Source: Heliopora coerulea (lineage: Eukaryota; Cnidaria; Anthozoa; Scleralcyonacea; Helioporidae). From it: a stretch of DNA of 64,000 bases. Within the stretch, counting starts at the first letter, position 1, and each line of letters opens with the position of its first letter. The position numbers were made by a program, and so were the translations under genes. This document shows positions 46,501-57,589 of the stretch, piece by piece. The stretch lies in assembly GCA_030142905.1 (NCBI GenBank), contig JASJOG010000250.1, positions 310,001 through 374,000 on the forward strand. Reading direction: 5' to 3'. The notes below the pieces were generated by a model. The model was not told the DNA's origin, made no database searches, and saw nothing but the letters and a program-made list of their open reading frames with translations.

Positions 46501-49500
46501 GGCTTTCCAGAAATACCTTCTTTTTAGAATTCCCTGGTTTTTTCCTATTGACGTTCACCAGCCGACTGAAGCCATTAGTAATTTTGCTTAAATGGTTTAC
46601 TATACTCTTGTCTAATGACATACCACTCAAACCTCAAACTCGATCAATGAAATGTACAAATGTTGAAATAAGTGGTTTGAGGGGTTACCAATTGGTTACA
46701 CGTATTTTTAATTTTCCGTGAAATATATTCTTTAAGCCTGGTTTTCATATAGTTGTAATTGTTGTAATTCACTCGGCGATTGTCGCCGATCAAGTCTTAC
46801 AACAATTACGACTTAGTGGAAATGCGACTCGTAATTGTTGTAATTCTATCGGCGATCAATGGGCGACTGTTGTACACTGTAGAAGTTGATTCAGGTTCAA
46901 CTTCTACCACAATTACAACAGTCGGCGACTAATCAACATTTAGTGGTGTGAAAGAAAAGTGTCAAATCATGCTAATAATCAATCAACGTCAAAAGTTGTT
47001 GTTCACTTTACGTGCTGTAAGACCACAGTCATTTGATAACATTTTATATATTACATAATGAGTCCAACGCAGAGTTTAACTGACGAGTGGTTCATGGATG
47101 TTACTCGGATGCACCTAGCCACCATCCAAAGATAGTCAGTTGTACGTATTTTGCGACAAAAAAGCAATCAATTTATGTTTCCTCTTCCTTGACTTTTTGC
47201 GAGTCCTTGCTAAGGCAAGCAGCAACCCCATTTGATATTGTACTATAGTAACGTTAGACCTAACGGTGCCATCTACTGTACGTTTAGCGTTATAATGTGA
47301 GGAATATTTTATGACAAAGTGTTCGAAGCAAAATTGTTGCTCTTGCCCAGGTCTAATTTTTTCCAAACCACCCGCTACGCAGTTTCAACATAAATCGGCG
47401 ATCATTAAACCGAGACGTTCTGAGCACCAGAGGGAGATCGGTGACTAAATTACAACAATTGCAACGACAGTGAACTCTCTCTTAACGCACACCTCTCTAA
47501 GACGGACACCTCCCTAACACGGACACCACGTTTGGTCCCGGCTGTTTATACATTATTTTACCATAATCAAACTCTCTCCAAGACGGACATCTTTATAAGA
47601 CGAACAACGGACACTAGTCAAGTACAAAAACGTTCAAAATATCTCTCAGAGCGGACAGATAACGGCCTGATCAACAGATTCGGGTAAAGAAATTTTAATA
47701 TGTCACAATAACGAAGATGACTTTTCTTCCAAAAATTAACAAATTCTAAATCGAGTGGTTAAATACCTGACTTACATTGAAAGGCTTTCACTCGAAATGT
47801 CAGGATCGTTCTCTCGCGGTAGATAGGCTGACGCCGAGTGACCGAGGCTTAATCGCTTTAATCCTGAAGGGCGGTGTCGGATTGCTTCATCTCTCTCTAA
47901 GACGAACAGTTAGAGCGGTCCCGAAGGTTACCGTCTTAGAGGGAGTTCACTGTATATGGATGGCCCAAAGTTGCATTTTTCGCAACAGGTCTCGTTTGAG
48001 TCTTAAAAATATCTAAACGCTCGAGATTTTCCTCCTTTAGAATTATCAACTTAACAGTTGACGGTCAAGTGTAAATGCCATAATGTTCTATATGGAAACA
48101 CAATTGTTGTAATGGAATCGATGACAGTTGCCGACATAACTACTACAACTATATGGAAACCAGGCTTTAGCAATATTTGTGGGAACTATTGACAGGGGCG
48201 TGGCTGTTATTACAAGTTATAGTATCCTTTGCATAGGAATCCTACCTCTCCGACTTGTAACTAGTATTTGGGCTAAACTTGTCTTTTGCTTCCTTTCAGA
48301 ATGACGAAGGTCTTGGTTTCAACGTCATGGGTGGAAAAGAACAATCTTCGCCTATTTACATTTCCCGTATTATCCCGGGAGGAGTGGCTGACAGGTACAA
48401 AATCCAAATTACTCACGAAAGTACTCGTCGGTCAAACAACATTGTAGAAAAATTTCAGTTAGTCCGACAAAATCTAGCACATTCTCTGACCGGAAACATT
48501 TTGTTGTTAATATCACCGCAAATTTCTTTGCCATTTATGGTTGGAAATTCTAAATCGTCCGATTTATATACATTTTGTGTGGTAAAATTACAATTCCACC
48601 TACACATGGTAGGTCTTTCTTCATTATTCAAAATACACGTATAATTTACTATTTTACTGTAGAGTAGTATAGAAGTAGCCCTACTGTCTTCGGCAAATTT
48701 GTCTCAACCATTAGTCAGCGGGAAATGTAGATATTTTTTTTTTAAATGGAGCACATTTGTAATGTTTACAACATGAGCAGCAGTGTTGTATTGAATATAG
48801 AATCACGAGCCGAAGGCAAGTTTTGAAACGAAAACATGGAAACATTCGTGTTCTTCAAAAATGGTCAAGATTCCAACAACTTTAGTCGAGAAAATAGCTC
48901 GAAAAGTTCATGAAAAGCAGTGTTATACAGCCACTAGTGCTTGTATCACATTTAACTGATTAAACTTTAAATTCTTTTGTTTTTCTTCGTGAATTATTAA
49001 TGAGTTTTATAAGTACTATTTACAAAACGAGCAGGAGTGCTTTATCGGGTTTGAAACACGAGGCGATAGCCGAGTGTTTTGGATCCGACAAAGCACGTAC
49101 TGCGAGTTTTGTAAATGTCTTATAAGACGAACCTCTTTATACGTGAATTAACGTGTGCCAATTTATGTTCTCTAAGGCGAAAATTATTGAAGAGAATGTG
49201 AGGAGAATTTCAGGATAAAGTACATGTGTCTGTGTCACATATAAAGCCACGACACGGTCATGATTTTCTTTTGTGTTTTCTTTGTGAATTCTTTATGAGT
49301 TTTATATGATTTGCATATTTGTAATTAAGGAGAAATTGGTATATGGTGCTTGGTATCTGAAAAGTTTGAGAGGTATCGTGATTTGAAAATGAACTTGAAA
49401 AGAACCTGAAATGCAACAAGTTGAGATAATTCCGATTACAAATTTTTACGTAGAGGATTATGAAAAAGGCTTTCAAAAAGTATTTGGGAAAATTGGACGT

Positions 49501-51083
49501 AAATTGTCCACACTTGAAAAAGCTTGTTTGCTTGGGACTGCAAGGATTTTACGGAGAGTGCGTAAAACCTAAGGGTCCGGAAGAGATCTTGGTGTCAAGC
49601 TTTAACCTTCTAACTATAATAATAGAAAGTACAAGTTGATGAGAGAATCAGTACGTGTTAGTGACAGATGATCGTCCAGGTCAATGTAGCGTTGAGAAAA
49701 ACTGATAGTGAATGAGGTCAGTCACTAACAGTCGTTGCTCAAGGCTACACTGACCTGGACAATGAACTTTCACTAAAGCGTACTGATTCTTCCGAGTTCA
49801 GACCATTTACTTTATAATAACTGAAAGCTGAGAAGTAGGACAAAACGTAGGTGATAATGGTAATGATAATGGTGATGATGATGATGATTGTTATATGACT
49901 AATGAAGAAGTAATAGTAACGATAATAATAATAACAATGATAAAAAGGCTAACAATACTTTCATACGATCAGAATGATTATCTGGAGGGCTATTAAAACA
50001 TAATAATAGTGATAATAGTTGTAAGTACTAGAAACAGAGATCTACACATCTATATCTATTTCTGTCTGTCTGCCTGTTTATCTATCAATCTATTGGTATT
50101 TGTCAGCGTGCATTTTGATTTACTTTCAGACATGGTTCTCTGAAACGAGGGGACCAGCTACTTTCCGTAAATGGAGTTGTAAGTAGAAGCAATTGTTTTG
50201 TTTTTAATGGTGGAATCTTCTGATTAGCACGTCATGTACGGAGTTGTCATTACGCTGGATGTGTTGTTACAACACATTGTGTAATATGACCTAGAGATTT
50301 ACGTAACCAAGCTCCTTTCATATCGCTTGTCTACTACAGAGTGTTGAAGGCGAAAATCACGAGAAAGCCGTCGATCTTCTTAAGGCAGCTGAAGGTAAAA
50401 AACACATTTCTCTGATTAACGCTTAGGAGACTTTCTTTTAATTCCTATGAGGTGAATGTGGTCGAGAGTGCAAGTCGAATTGACCATCACCTCATAGAAA
50501 TCGAGAACCAGCAATGCGATCCACTAGTCTTCAGCTTAAAAGAAAAAGAACACACTTAACCGAAAAGCTTTAAAGTGTTTTTATTGTAAATTTATAAATA
50601 CATGATTTACTGTAAGTTCAAGTCTATAATTATATGAGAAACTTAACTCTAGATTTGCCGTAATCTTCTGTCAACTTAGATTGAGGTTGTCGATGCAGGT
50701 TGCTATTAGGGACGTTTACACATCGGTCTGTTAGTCAACTTGATATGTGCGACTTGGTCACTTTCGACAGCTACAAAGACGTAGTGCAGCATTTAAGAAC
50801 GAATGCCAGACCACGTCCCTATTATCGTTGTCATGCCGGGGTTAAAGTTTCGAATATATCAGTTCAATATGGGCCAACAGTTCCATTTAATGTTGGATGA
50901 ACTGCCTAACATTTGTCGATCTCCTAACTTCTTGGGCAGAACGTTTCGCGAAAAGCAAACTTTTATCGAACTGACATTATTGGACCACCAAATGTTGGTC
51001 AATGTTGTTCAATATTTGAACGTGTAGCTTGACCTCAAGTGAATCGCATACATCAACTTAACTAATCGGGCGGATTGCGTAAG

Positions 51084-51135
<52 letters not shown>

Positions 51136-51182
51136 TGCTATTGGTGTTTAATAAGATTATTTTTATTATTATTAATGTTATG

Positions 51183-51217
<35 letters not shown>

Positions 51218-52653
51218 CTTTATTATTATATCTTCTTTGAACTTGATAAAAAGGTTGCTTTCCTTGAGGCCGTATAACTAAAAATTTTTAAGATAAATCA
51301 TATCACCTCGACCCTAACTATAATTCCAATAAATTACGTACTGTTAACTATTATTACTATAAACAAACAAACAAGCATTGGAATACTTTACAAAGTTTAA
51401 GTATTAATTGGTATCAAATAACCATTTGTCCCCGGGTTGAGCCCTGAAAATTTTTTGGGAATTATTGATAACTTTTTGTGATCTTCGTAATTCGTAATGT
51501 ATGAATTTGCCTTCACCCGAAAGTCAAAAAGAAGAACAAACAAAAAGGAAGGAAATGAATGTGACTGTTTTGAACTTCTGAGCGCAAGAGTTTAATTTCC
51601 TCTGTTCATCGGTTGGTTCCATTAAATTATACTCTTGGGTACTCTAAAACGAGCAAGAATTCACAGCATGATGTGTACTTTTGCAATCCGAGTTTTGAGC
51701 TCCCTGAAGTGGTCTAGCTCGAAAACATGTGCCCAGCAACTGATCTTCACTCACTAGTGCAATGCCAGATTAACTCAGCCATAGTGCGTAGGGTATGGTG
51801 CGTTTCCTTCCAACCAACGTGTTTCGTTCTGTCTACTCGGCATGCATTTTAGCAATACTGCCAGGTGAATTCATTTCATTGTGTGACAATCAATCAGTGC
51901 CGTTTTCACGTCGTAGCAGAAATGTTCCTGGCCCTAGTTCTTTATGCACAATATATTGGTGGAGTGCAAAATTGGCGCTCAACCGACTTCGCATTTGTCC
52001 TAAACAGTACTATTCTTGTACGGTGGACTATTAAAGTCGACTTTAACCATTTTTTCCCTCTTTTTTTTTTTCTCGATCAGGAAAAGTTCGGTTGGTTGTC
52101 AAGTACACACCTAAACGTAAGTCTTAGCGTTTCAGCGCTTAACGTCTAGCCGTTCAAATGGAAAGCACCTTATGCTCAATACGCGGGGAACAGTAATAGT
52201 GATGTCAGTGTGACAGTGACGATCGTGGTGATAGTGGTGACTGCTGTGATTCTGTTGGCAATGGTGCAGGCGTTCGTGATGCTGGTGTACCCATGGTGAT
52301 CTTAATAGTGATAATGGTACCTGTGGTGGTCTTATTAGAGATGGTGGTAGTGGCAGTTCGTGTGGGGATGATGGTAAAAATTGAAGTGCTCATCGATGAT
52401 ATTGGTGGCGATGGTCGTGGACTTGTATATATTGTTACAACTGTTACCAATATTCTTTTATTGTACATGTAATTACAAACGTTGTGACTGCGTTTTTGTT
52501 GGACTGGGGCACCATCATGCCCCAACTCCAGTTTACGTCTTTCGTATCGTCTGATTAAGGAGGCATTTTAAAATCTTTTTGATATTTTTGCTAAATCAAG
52601 TTTTAGATGAGATGGAACAGAGATTTGAGAGACAGCGTTCAGCGAAGCGATGA
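34517..52653 (+). CDS. lin-7: LIN-7 (Veli/MALS) scaffold protein, nine coding exons
   Basis: Exons: 34517-34553, 39974-40015, 43341-43489, 45285-45350, 48300-48394, 50130-50178, 50340-50394, 52081-52116 and 52601-52653. They total 582 nt, a 193-residue protein, close to vertebrate LIN7C (197). All introns are GT-AG and phases match at every junction. Residues about 10-65 form an L27 domain ([27 protein letters not shown]). Residues about 95-175 form a PDZ domain with the carboxylate loop GLGF at 102-105 and His153 at the first position of helix B, which marks a class I PDZ binding S/T-X-hydrophobic C termini. LIN-7 works with LIN-2/CASK and LIN-10/Mint at basolateral membranes and synapses to place receptors and channels (family knowledge). 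The start is the only in-frame ATG in exon 1 and gives the conserved short N terminus. No defect is seen, so the gene should be functional. Confidence 0.96.
34554..39973 (+). other. lin-7 intron 1, CpG-poor
   Basis: This 5420-bp intron has no coding frame. From about 34.74 kb to 39.1 kb CpG is rare (about two in 35.1-36.2 kb by eye), whereas TACATGTA, GTACAGTA and TACTGTAC-type words recur many times. The exception is the CpG-bearing hAT element at 39158-39731. Confidence 0.7.
39158..39731. mobile_element. hAT-like element in lin-7 intron 1 (574 bp)
   Basis: The left end CAGGGCTTCTGAC and the reversed right end CAGGGTTTCTGAC match except for one base. The flanks share TCTAGA (39152-39157 and 39732-39737), a 6-bp duplication. 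ATTGTGCGG-type words repeat near both ends. The two short overlapping frames inside are not recognisable. Confidence 0.75.
39974..40015 (+). CDS. lin-7: lin-7 exon 2 (L27, first helix)
   Basis: Acceptor TTACAG, donor GTAAG, 42 nt. It completes Asp13 and encodes [13 protein letters not shown], nearly identical to vertebrate LIN7. Confidence 0.93.
40467..41677 (-). mobile_element. TA-flanked DNA transposon in lin-7 intron 2 (1211 bp)
   Basis: Long terminal inverted repeats: CAGTATCGTCGACGTC with TATCTTAACA on the left, and reversed CAGTACCGTCCACGTC with TATCTTAACA on the right. TA flanks both ends (40465-40466 and 41678-41679), as for Tc1/mariner-type elements. Just inside each end is a CGTCTATCGTTCGTC-type minisatellite (about 40490-40600, and its complement at about 41515-41645). 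Only a helix-turn-helix frame is encoded, with no DDE catalytic domain. Confidence 0.75.
40953..41189 (-). CDS. Helix-turn-helix ORF inside the intron 2 transposon
   Basis: A 78-codon minus-strand frame contains [18 protein letters not shown] followed by [13 protein letters not shown]. This has the spacing of the N-terminal DNA-binding helix-turn-helix of Tc1/mariner-like transposases (a GxSxxxI turn, then an SxxxxxKxxxxF recognition helix). The catalytic part is absent, so it is a remnant or a short DNA-binding protein. Overlapping plus-strand frames look like shadows. Confidence 0.5.
   Translation of the reverse strand: MFASNTDMHPYSHFDIAAQETEILKMTSRIPEYARNRFMVLRSEGFSFVAIVKDLKESACPVSRQSISKFVHKFENSH
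42286..42692. repeat. Dispersed repeat, copy 1 (lin-7 intron 2)
   Basis: It shares most of its length with 60531-60974: CAATTATTC.CCGAAG at the start, CTTGTCGCCCACTCAT, TGGACGCCATCTTGTTTTGC and GAGGAACCAATCAGATT toward the end. Inverted GCATATACCTYGC and GCGAGGTATATGC lie near the two ends, so it is probably a MITE. Non-coding. Confidence 0.8.
43341..43489 (+). CDS. lin-7: lin-7 exon 3 (rest of L27)
   Basis: Acceptor TGAAG, donor GTATT, 149 nt. It encodes [17 protein letters not shown], then [13 protein letters not shown] and VRASATAK, the heterodimerising helices of L27. Confidence 0.95.
44301..44330 (-). ncRNA. Hammerhead-like motif, left palindrome arm
   Basis: On the minus strand the order is CTGAAGA, a helix GTCGC/GCGAC and GAAAC. 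This resembles the hammerhead ribozyme core CUGANGA-stem II-GAAA known from Penelope-like elements. One extra base sits between CTGAAGA and the helix, and stems I and III were not resolved, so activity is doubtful. Confidence 0.35.
44926..44955 (+). ncRNA. Hammerhead-like motif, right palindrome arm
   Basis: The inverted copy of the motif: CTGAAGA at 44926, helix strands at 44934-44938 and 44946-44950, GAAAC at 44951. It lies in the sense orientation of lin-7 intron 3. Confidence 0.35.
45285..45350 (+). CDS. lin-7: lin-7 exon 4 (linker into PDZ)
   Basis: Acceptor TTTAG, donor GTATG, 66 nt. It encodes [11 protein letters not shown] followed by PRVVEIPK, the conserved LIN7 linker and first PDZ strand. 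Confidence 0.95.
46056..46253 (+). pseudogene. Possible Penelope-like fragment in lin-7 intron 4
   Basis: The frame reads [13 protein letters not shown], then [20 protein letters not shown]. This resembles the segment after the reverse transcriptase core in Penelope-like elements (a FLDLxI...KPT...RYLH...C.P.HV pattern, from memory). It is short and isolated. Confidence 0.35.
46735..48166. mobile_element. Harbinger-like element in lin-7 intron 4 (1432 bp)
   Basis: The left end AGCCTGGTTTTCATATAG and the reversed right end AGCCTGGTTTCCATATAG, each continuing TTGTA, are terminal inverted repeats with one difference. TTA flanks both sides (46732-46734 and 48167-48169). TTGTAATTGTTGTAATT-type subterminal repeats follow inward. 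No transposase is seen. A second MITE lies inside. Confidence 0.78.
47468..47952. mobile_element. Nested pogo/Tigger-like MITE (485 bp)
   Basis: CAGTGAACTCTCTCT with AAGACGGACACC repeats on the left mirrors CAGTGAACTCCCTCT with AAGACGG on the right. The style (CAGT...AACxxxTCT...ACGGACACC) is that of pogo/Tigger Tc1/mariner elements. TA is visible only on the right flank. It sits wholly inside the element at 46735-48166. Confidence 0.7.
48300..48394 (+). CDS. lin-7: lin-7 exon 5 (PDZ carboxylate-binding loop)
   Basis: Acceptor TTTCAG, donor GTACA, 95 nt. It encodes [14 protein letters not shown] and [12 protein letters not shown]. The longer open frame running past 48394 is intron read-through. 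Confidence 0.96.
48770..49310. repeat. Dispersed repeat with hairpin, lin-7 intron 5
   Basis: The left part resembles 6040-6430. The hairpin at 49021-49113 (copy C) and the right part (49115-49310) are the inverted counterpart of the A-spacer-B unit at 27.64-28.07 kb. Non-coding. Confidence 0.65.
49021..49113. repeat. Palindromic hairpin repeat, copy C
   Basis: An imperfect palindrome starting TACAAAACGAGCAGG and ending CTGCGAGTTTTGTA. Its reverse complement aligns over its whole length with copies A and B. Confidence 0.8.
50130..50178 (+). CDS. lin-7: lin-7 exon 6 (PDZ middle)
   Basis: Acceptor TTTCAG, donor GTAAG, 49 nt. It completes Arg130 and encodes [16 protein letters not shown]. Confidence 0.95.
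50340..50394 (+). CDS. lin-7: lin-7 exon 7 (PDZ helix B)
   Basis: Acceptor CTACAG, donor GTAAA, 55 nt. It encodes [18 protein letters not shown], including His153 that reads the peptide P-2 Ser/Thr. It is only 161 bp downstream of exon 6. Confidence 0.95.
51087..51217. repeat. (TTA)n and (TTG)n microsatellites, lin-7 intron 7
   Basis: A TTA tract at 51087-51131 and a GTT tract at about 51184-51217 are separated by ATTATT-rich DNA. The poly-Ile/Val frame across them is an artefact. Confidence 0.93.
52081..52116 (+). CDS. lin-7: lin-7 exon 8 (last PDZ strand)
   Basis: It follows a long T tract and GATCAG; donor GTAAG; 36 nt. It encodes [12 protein letters not shown]. Confidence 0.93.
52601..52653 (+). 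CDS. lin-7: lin-7 exon 9 (C terminus and stop)
   Basis: The acceptor is ATCAAG, and the codon split with exon 8 gives Leu. It encodes [16 protein letters not shown] and TGA at 52651-52653, matching the basic LEEMESRFEKMRSAKRR-like tail of LIN7. Confidence 0.92.
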
Positions 52654-53100
52654 CAAGGTATATTCCAATCTTTCGTAAAAGTGAACTCCACTTGGCGGAA
52701 AATTTTGTGCGACTCGATTTTTTCGCATCGTCACATGCGTAGAATAGTTCTGATTGAATATACGTGTTAATCGTGGCGGAAAAAGGCAAGTCACGTGACA
52801 TGTTCCATCTTGTGGAGATTCACCTTAAGACCTGAACTTTATTATACGTACTCATTTTGATTCAGACAGCGAAGTCCAAATATTTATTTGAAATTTTGCA
52901 GATTGTCTTAGATGTAGTTCAATTTTAGCTCAATCGGCCGTTTACACAAGACAAGTCTTGCGTAAAAGACGACTTACAAAAAACACGAAGATGCTCATAC
53001 GAGCAGTACAAAAATTGTAAACGACATACGTAAGCCGCCTCTAGCAAAAGACGTATTAAGATGTAAACATAAATATATGTGTGTGTATCTAAATCAATCA
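52654..53100. other. DNA following lin-7, probable 3' UTR
   Basis: This follows the lin-7 stop codon. No AATAAA is close by; the first clear one I found is near 53755, beyond the microsatellites. The 3' end of the transcript is therefore unknown. Confidence 0.4.
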
Positions 53101-53304
<204 letters not shown>

Positions 53305-53440
53305 TTATATATAAAACATATCTTGCGTATTATACTCGATTTATAAACTTGTTGGAAGTTTTAAAGACAGAAGCATTTAAAAATACCTCAAGATTATCAC
53401 TTGTGTGTTACGAGATCAAAAATGTGGCAAAGTGACTTCT

Positions 53441-53498
53441 TGAGGTGTTGTATGTATGTATGTATGTATGTATGTATGTATGTATGTATGTATGTATG

Positions 53499-53531
<33 letters not shown>
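53441..53531. repeat. (GTAT)n(TA)n microsatellite
   Basis: A second compound microsatellite lies about 140 bp after the first, with GTAT units and then TA units. Confidence 0.95.
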
Positions 53532-53533
<2 letters not shown>

Positions 53534-55340
53534 GTGTGTGTTATATGTATATATGTATATAGATATACACATACATGCATATGTGGCATTACTCAGGATT
53601 GCTCATCTGTGCTAATTTAGATTTTACCCCGAAGACGTCTTGCTCGCTGACAAGCGTAATTCCTGTCCGTTTCAGGATTTTGGTCTGACAGTGCGTAATT
53701 GGACGTGTTTTATCTCTACAGTTGTCAATATATTTTAAGATTTACCGATCTGAAATAAATTTCTCATGACTTATTCTTGTGTGTATTTACTATATGCGCA
53801 GGTGAGATCGAGTCCAAAGAAATTTTACGTTGGGGTAAGGGTCAGGATCAGGTGTATTACTAACGTGTTTCAATTCTGAAGTCGTAGTTTTAAAAATATT
53901 AGTGTTAATTCGAAACAATAATGAAATTGGCGATCGATTGATTTCATACCAACTTGATTGTAATAAGAGTTCTGTAGCTCTGTATGACGGTATTTCAATA
54001 CAGTGATCGTGTTTGTTGAAATTTAATGAAATTTTGTGTGCCAGCTCAAGACTTCATCCGAGCATCACTGAAATTGCAAAATGTTTTTTTTTTTTGTCTT
54101 CTGTCTTTTCATTGACTTGGCTTTGTATCAAAAGTGTTGTCGAGAAGCCCGAAAACATTTGCACTTGATTATAATAATTATAAGTAGTTTACCTATCTCC
54201 TCAAGGATTCAACAGGGACGCTAAATCACGAAAATGTCCCCATCAATAGTAAGGGATGGTTACTACTTTGTTCCGCCCCCCTTGTCCTTGAGGGAGAATT
54301 GCTTCTAATCTGGACGATAATAGCAGGTTAACACTCTTACATATAGACACGGGTTGAGAAGACCCGATGCCCTGCATGCCCCTACCCATAATAGTAATAC
54401 CGTAAAGTCGAAGGAAGTCTTTTGCTTGCTTTTGATCACACCTTTTACCCCGCACAACAAAAAAACCTGCAGATGTGGGCTGTTCTAAAAATGACGTGGC
54501 GCAACTAGTAATATTAGACGAAATAATCTGAAAGGGATCATCTTCAAGATTCAAGGTGCAATCAAAAGTCAAGGTATAAGTTAAGTTGGTAAAATGTTAC
54601 CCTTCTCTGTAAGTGATTGTCAGAGCAATTTTGTCTTCAGATTGTCTGTATTTTAAGGTTTTATGGTGCTTATTTTTGAATTACATGTAATTGTGCCCAG
54701 AATGTCTACCAAGAGCGTTTGGCTGATTTTCTGCCGCCCATGAAAAGGGGCGAGGGAAGGAAAAAAGTCTTTAGGTAAGCTGGAACGTTAAGGTAGCTCT
54801 ATACACATTTTTTAGGTTGAAAATGTTCATTTGTAACCCAAAAACGTCCGCCTAGATATTTAGGGAAAAGAGTAAAACTGAACGTAGAAATACTGCACAT
54901 AGAAAAAGTATGAGAATCAAAAACGACAGTGGAAATAAGTAGTTGGAGTGTTACAGCAACAGTGAATATTCAAAATGGCTCCTCACTACTGTTCATTCTC
55001 ATTTACTAATTTGCAAAAGTGAAAAATATGAGGTGAAAATAATTCAGTCTGATAAAAAAGAATACATGACGTTAAGTAAGAGAAATCAATGGGAAAGAAA
55101 GTGGTGATGACCGAACTCTTTCAAATCAAATTGGAGTCTCGTACTTTTTTATAGAATCAGTTACATACACTTTATCCCTCATCCGAAATGCTGCGATTCG
55201 GACTTCAATTTTTGCATTCATATTATCAGTGATTTCAACAGCCAATCGAAAAATTGTTGTCTCGTTTAAAAGTTATTCTCTTTTCACTCCTCAATGTTTC
55301 AAATTAATCGCAAGTGAGGAACCAGGTGGGAATCTTACCC
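53532..55340. other. Non-coding, no recognised element
   Basis: Only short frames; the 109-codon minus-strand frame at 54243-54572 is not recognisable. AATAAA near 53755 could end the lin-7 transcript. Confidence 0.4.
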
Positions 55341-55344
55341 TTAG

Positions 55345-55450
55345 GACAAATATTGGTGTCCAGCATAAAACACGAAACGGAGCTATTGAAAAAGATAAAT
55401 GGTTTATAAAACTAACAACGTTTCGTCGCACCTCTCAACATTATGTATGA
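55345..55450. repeat. Fragment related to the palindrome arm
   Basis: GTCCAGCATAAAA followed by AACGTTTCGTCGC in the same order as at 44228-44310 suggests a diverged terminal fragment of the same Penelope-like family. The CTGAAGA part is lost. Confidence 0.4.
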
Positions 55451-56557
55451 AATTTTTAAATATTTACTAAATTACCGTGTTTATAAAATAAAGTAATTTT
55501 GGAATTGCAGTGAAATCCCCAGTAGCTTACACCTGAAATTTTCTAGTTGAATCGGATGTCTGATCAAAATCGCAACAAAATCGCTAATGCAATCGAGCCT
55601 TGGAGGATAATTCTGGATGAGATGACTCCGTGTAGTGTCGTAAATCTTTTTGTTTGATTGTTTGTATGTTTGTTTGCTTGTTTATTTGTTTGTTTGTCGA
55701 TTTGTATGCTTTTTTTTTAGTCAGTAATTGGGTCTAAGTACAGTTTTACCTCAAATTTGGCAGGGAAGCAAAGGCATAATAGGAGTTCAAGCAGCCAAGG
55801 CAATATTAAGAATTTACTCCATTTTCATGAAAACAGTAACTCTAAACAACTTGGAAAACTCAGTTTAGTTATGTTGGCGGAAAGTCCTGTAGTAAGCATT
55901 TCTTATTGGCCAGTTTGTACAAGGCTTATTTAAAAGCGTTCTATATGACCTAAAATATTTAATAAACCAAAAGAGAAAATACTCACAAGATTTTCGATCA
56001 TCAGATGGCTTAGTCGGAGCAAAATTGTAAATCGAATCAAAATTAATTCGTTTAACCCTTTCATGCGTACTGCTGTTGTGCAACAACAAATTACAACGAT
56101 TGAACTACTGAAAGAACAAAGCATTAAGCAAAGAAAACAAAGAAAAAATCATTCATGACAGGGTAAAATTGACTTCAGTTTGTCTCAAGGAAGGCCATCA
56201 GATGCAAATAAGTGGAAGGATATTGTATATGTCAATTAACAGAGTTCTTGTCGAGATAGAAACTAATGCCTCGAAAACTTGATGCTTAATTCTGAGATCA
56301 ATAAACTACTTTCGTTTATTCCCCTGTTGGAAGAAAAATACTTAGGCCCCATCCAAACCTATCCGTTTTTGAATGAAAACTCAAATTTTTTTGGTTTTTT
56401 TTGGATTGCCTTTCCGTCTACACGTATCCGGCGAATACAGTCACCGAAAACGAAACTTTTCAAAAATATTTCCCAGAGTGGAAATTTTTGAAAATGCCGT
56501 TTTCCTATGCTCGTGTCACTGGGCGGAAGAAAACAACTTTTCAAAAACGCCTAGGTC

Positions 56558-56945
56558 ATGATATGGTATCTTACGGGAGATTCAAAATGGACGGATGTGT
56601 CACTATTGTGTCCCTTTTGCTTGGGTTTTTTATCAAGCCTTATAGCGTATCTCGAGATCAACCTAGCTGTGCAGAATGTTGAAGCTGAGTACTTGAGGAG
56701 GAGGCTTAACAGGTTACTTTCATGTCTTGAACGTCTTGGCAGAGGACGAGGACAAACAAGACCTCGAAGGTTTTGGGTTTGACCAGGATGTACAAGTGTG
56801 TGGAGGTATAACTTTGCTGCCTAAAGTTGGCCTTCGTGAGGACTGGAGGGAAAATTTTAGGATAAGATGAGCTTCTTTCAAGGCAGTTATAATAGGGCGG
56901 ATATGTGCACGAATTGTGCGACGTGAGCTTGAAAGCATGAAACTT
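56558..56945 (+). pseudogene. Harbinger transposase N-terminal remnant
   Basis: RRRLNRLLSCLERL followed by RPRRFWV is the N-terminal pattern of Harbinger transposases. After a stop at 56780 the same strand reads pieces like a W.YNF box and an EDWRENF motif, with further stops and a frameshift. The DDE core was not found. It is dead. Confidence 0.6.
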
Positions 56946-57589
56946 TGTAGGAAGAAATGACGTTAGGTGTTTAACAAGTATGGATATGGAGCCACCGCGA
57001 AAAATTATTGGGCGGGGGGGGCAAGATATGTTGGGTATTCAAAATGACCACCATTTTGGACCGGAAGTAAAATACTTAATGGTGCAACCCAATTGTTTAA
57101 AATCGTTTCTTACAAATTCATTCTCCAGAGCGTCTCGGAAGAATCTGCATACCACTGTTTTAAGAAAAAGTTACAATAATGATCGAACAATGGGGTTTTA
57201 TTTGTGCAAGAGTTTGGACAGGAAGCGTAAAAATTTAACCGGAAGTAAGCAAACTTTACCTTTTTATCCCATAGATCTATTTATTGTGTATTTTTGTTAC
57301 TTCAACACTTACACACTCATAGGTACAGGTTTGACAACGAATTTTCCATTCGTCATTGACACAGTTATAATTCAGCAGCATCAATATATTTTGTAGTTTT
57401 CTTTCTAAATTTATGAAATGTTATCACGCTCATCAGAGCATGAGCAGAGGGCAATGCAGTGTAAATCTGCCTTAACACTGAAACTTCTTGCGTGACACTC
57501 ATTCTTACATCCGTATCTGATGAGTTCGTGGCACGACTTTGTTACGTAAGATCCTCAGATAGTGCTTTCCTGACCGGCGTCCAAACGGC

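Noticed and set aside
48279..48644. 121-codon ORF starting at lin-7 exon 5
   Set aside because: Only the first part (exon 5) is coding; the rest reads through the GTACA donor into intron 5.
54243..54572. 109-codon minus-strand ORF
   Set aside because: No domain or splice context; composition does not set it apart from surrounding DNA.
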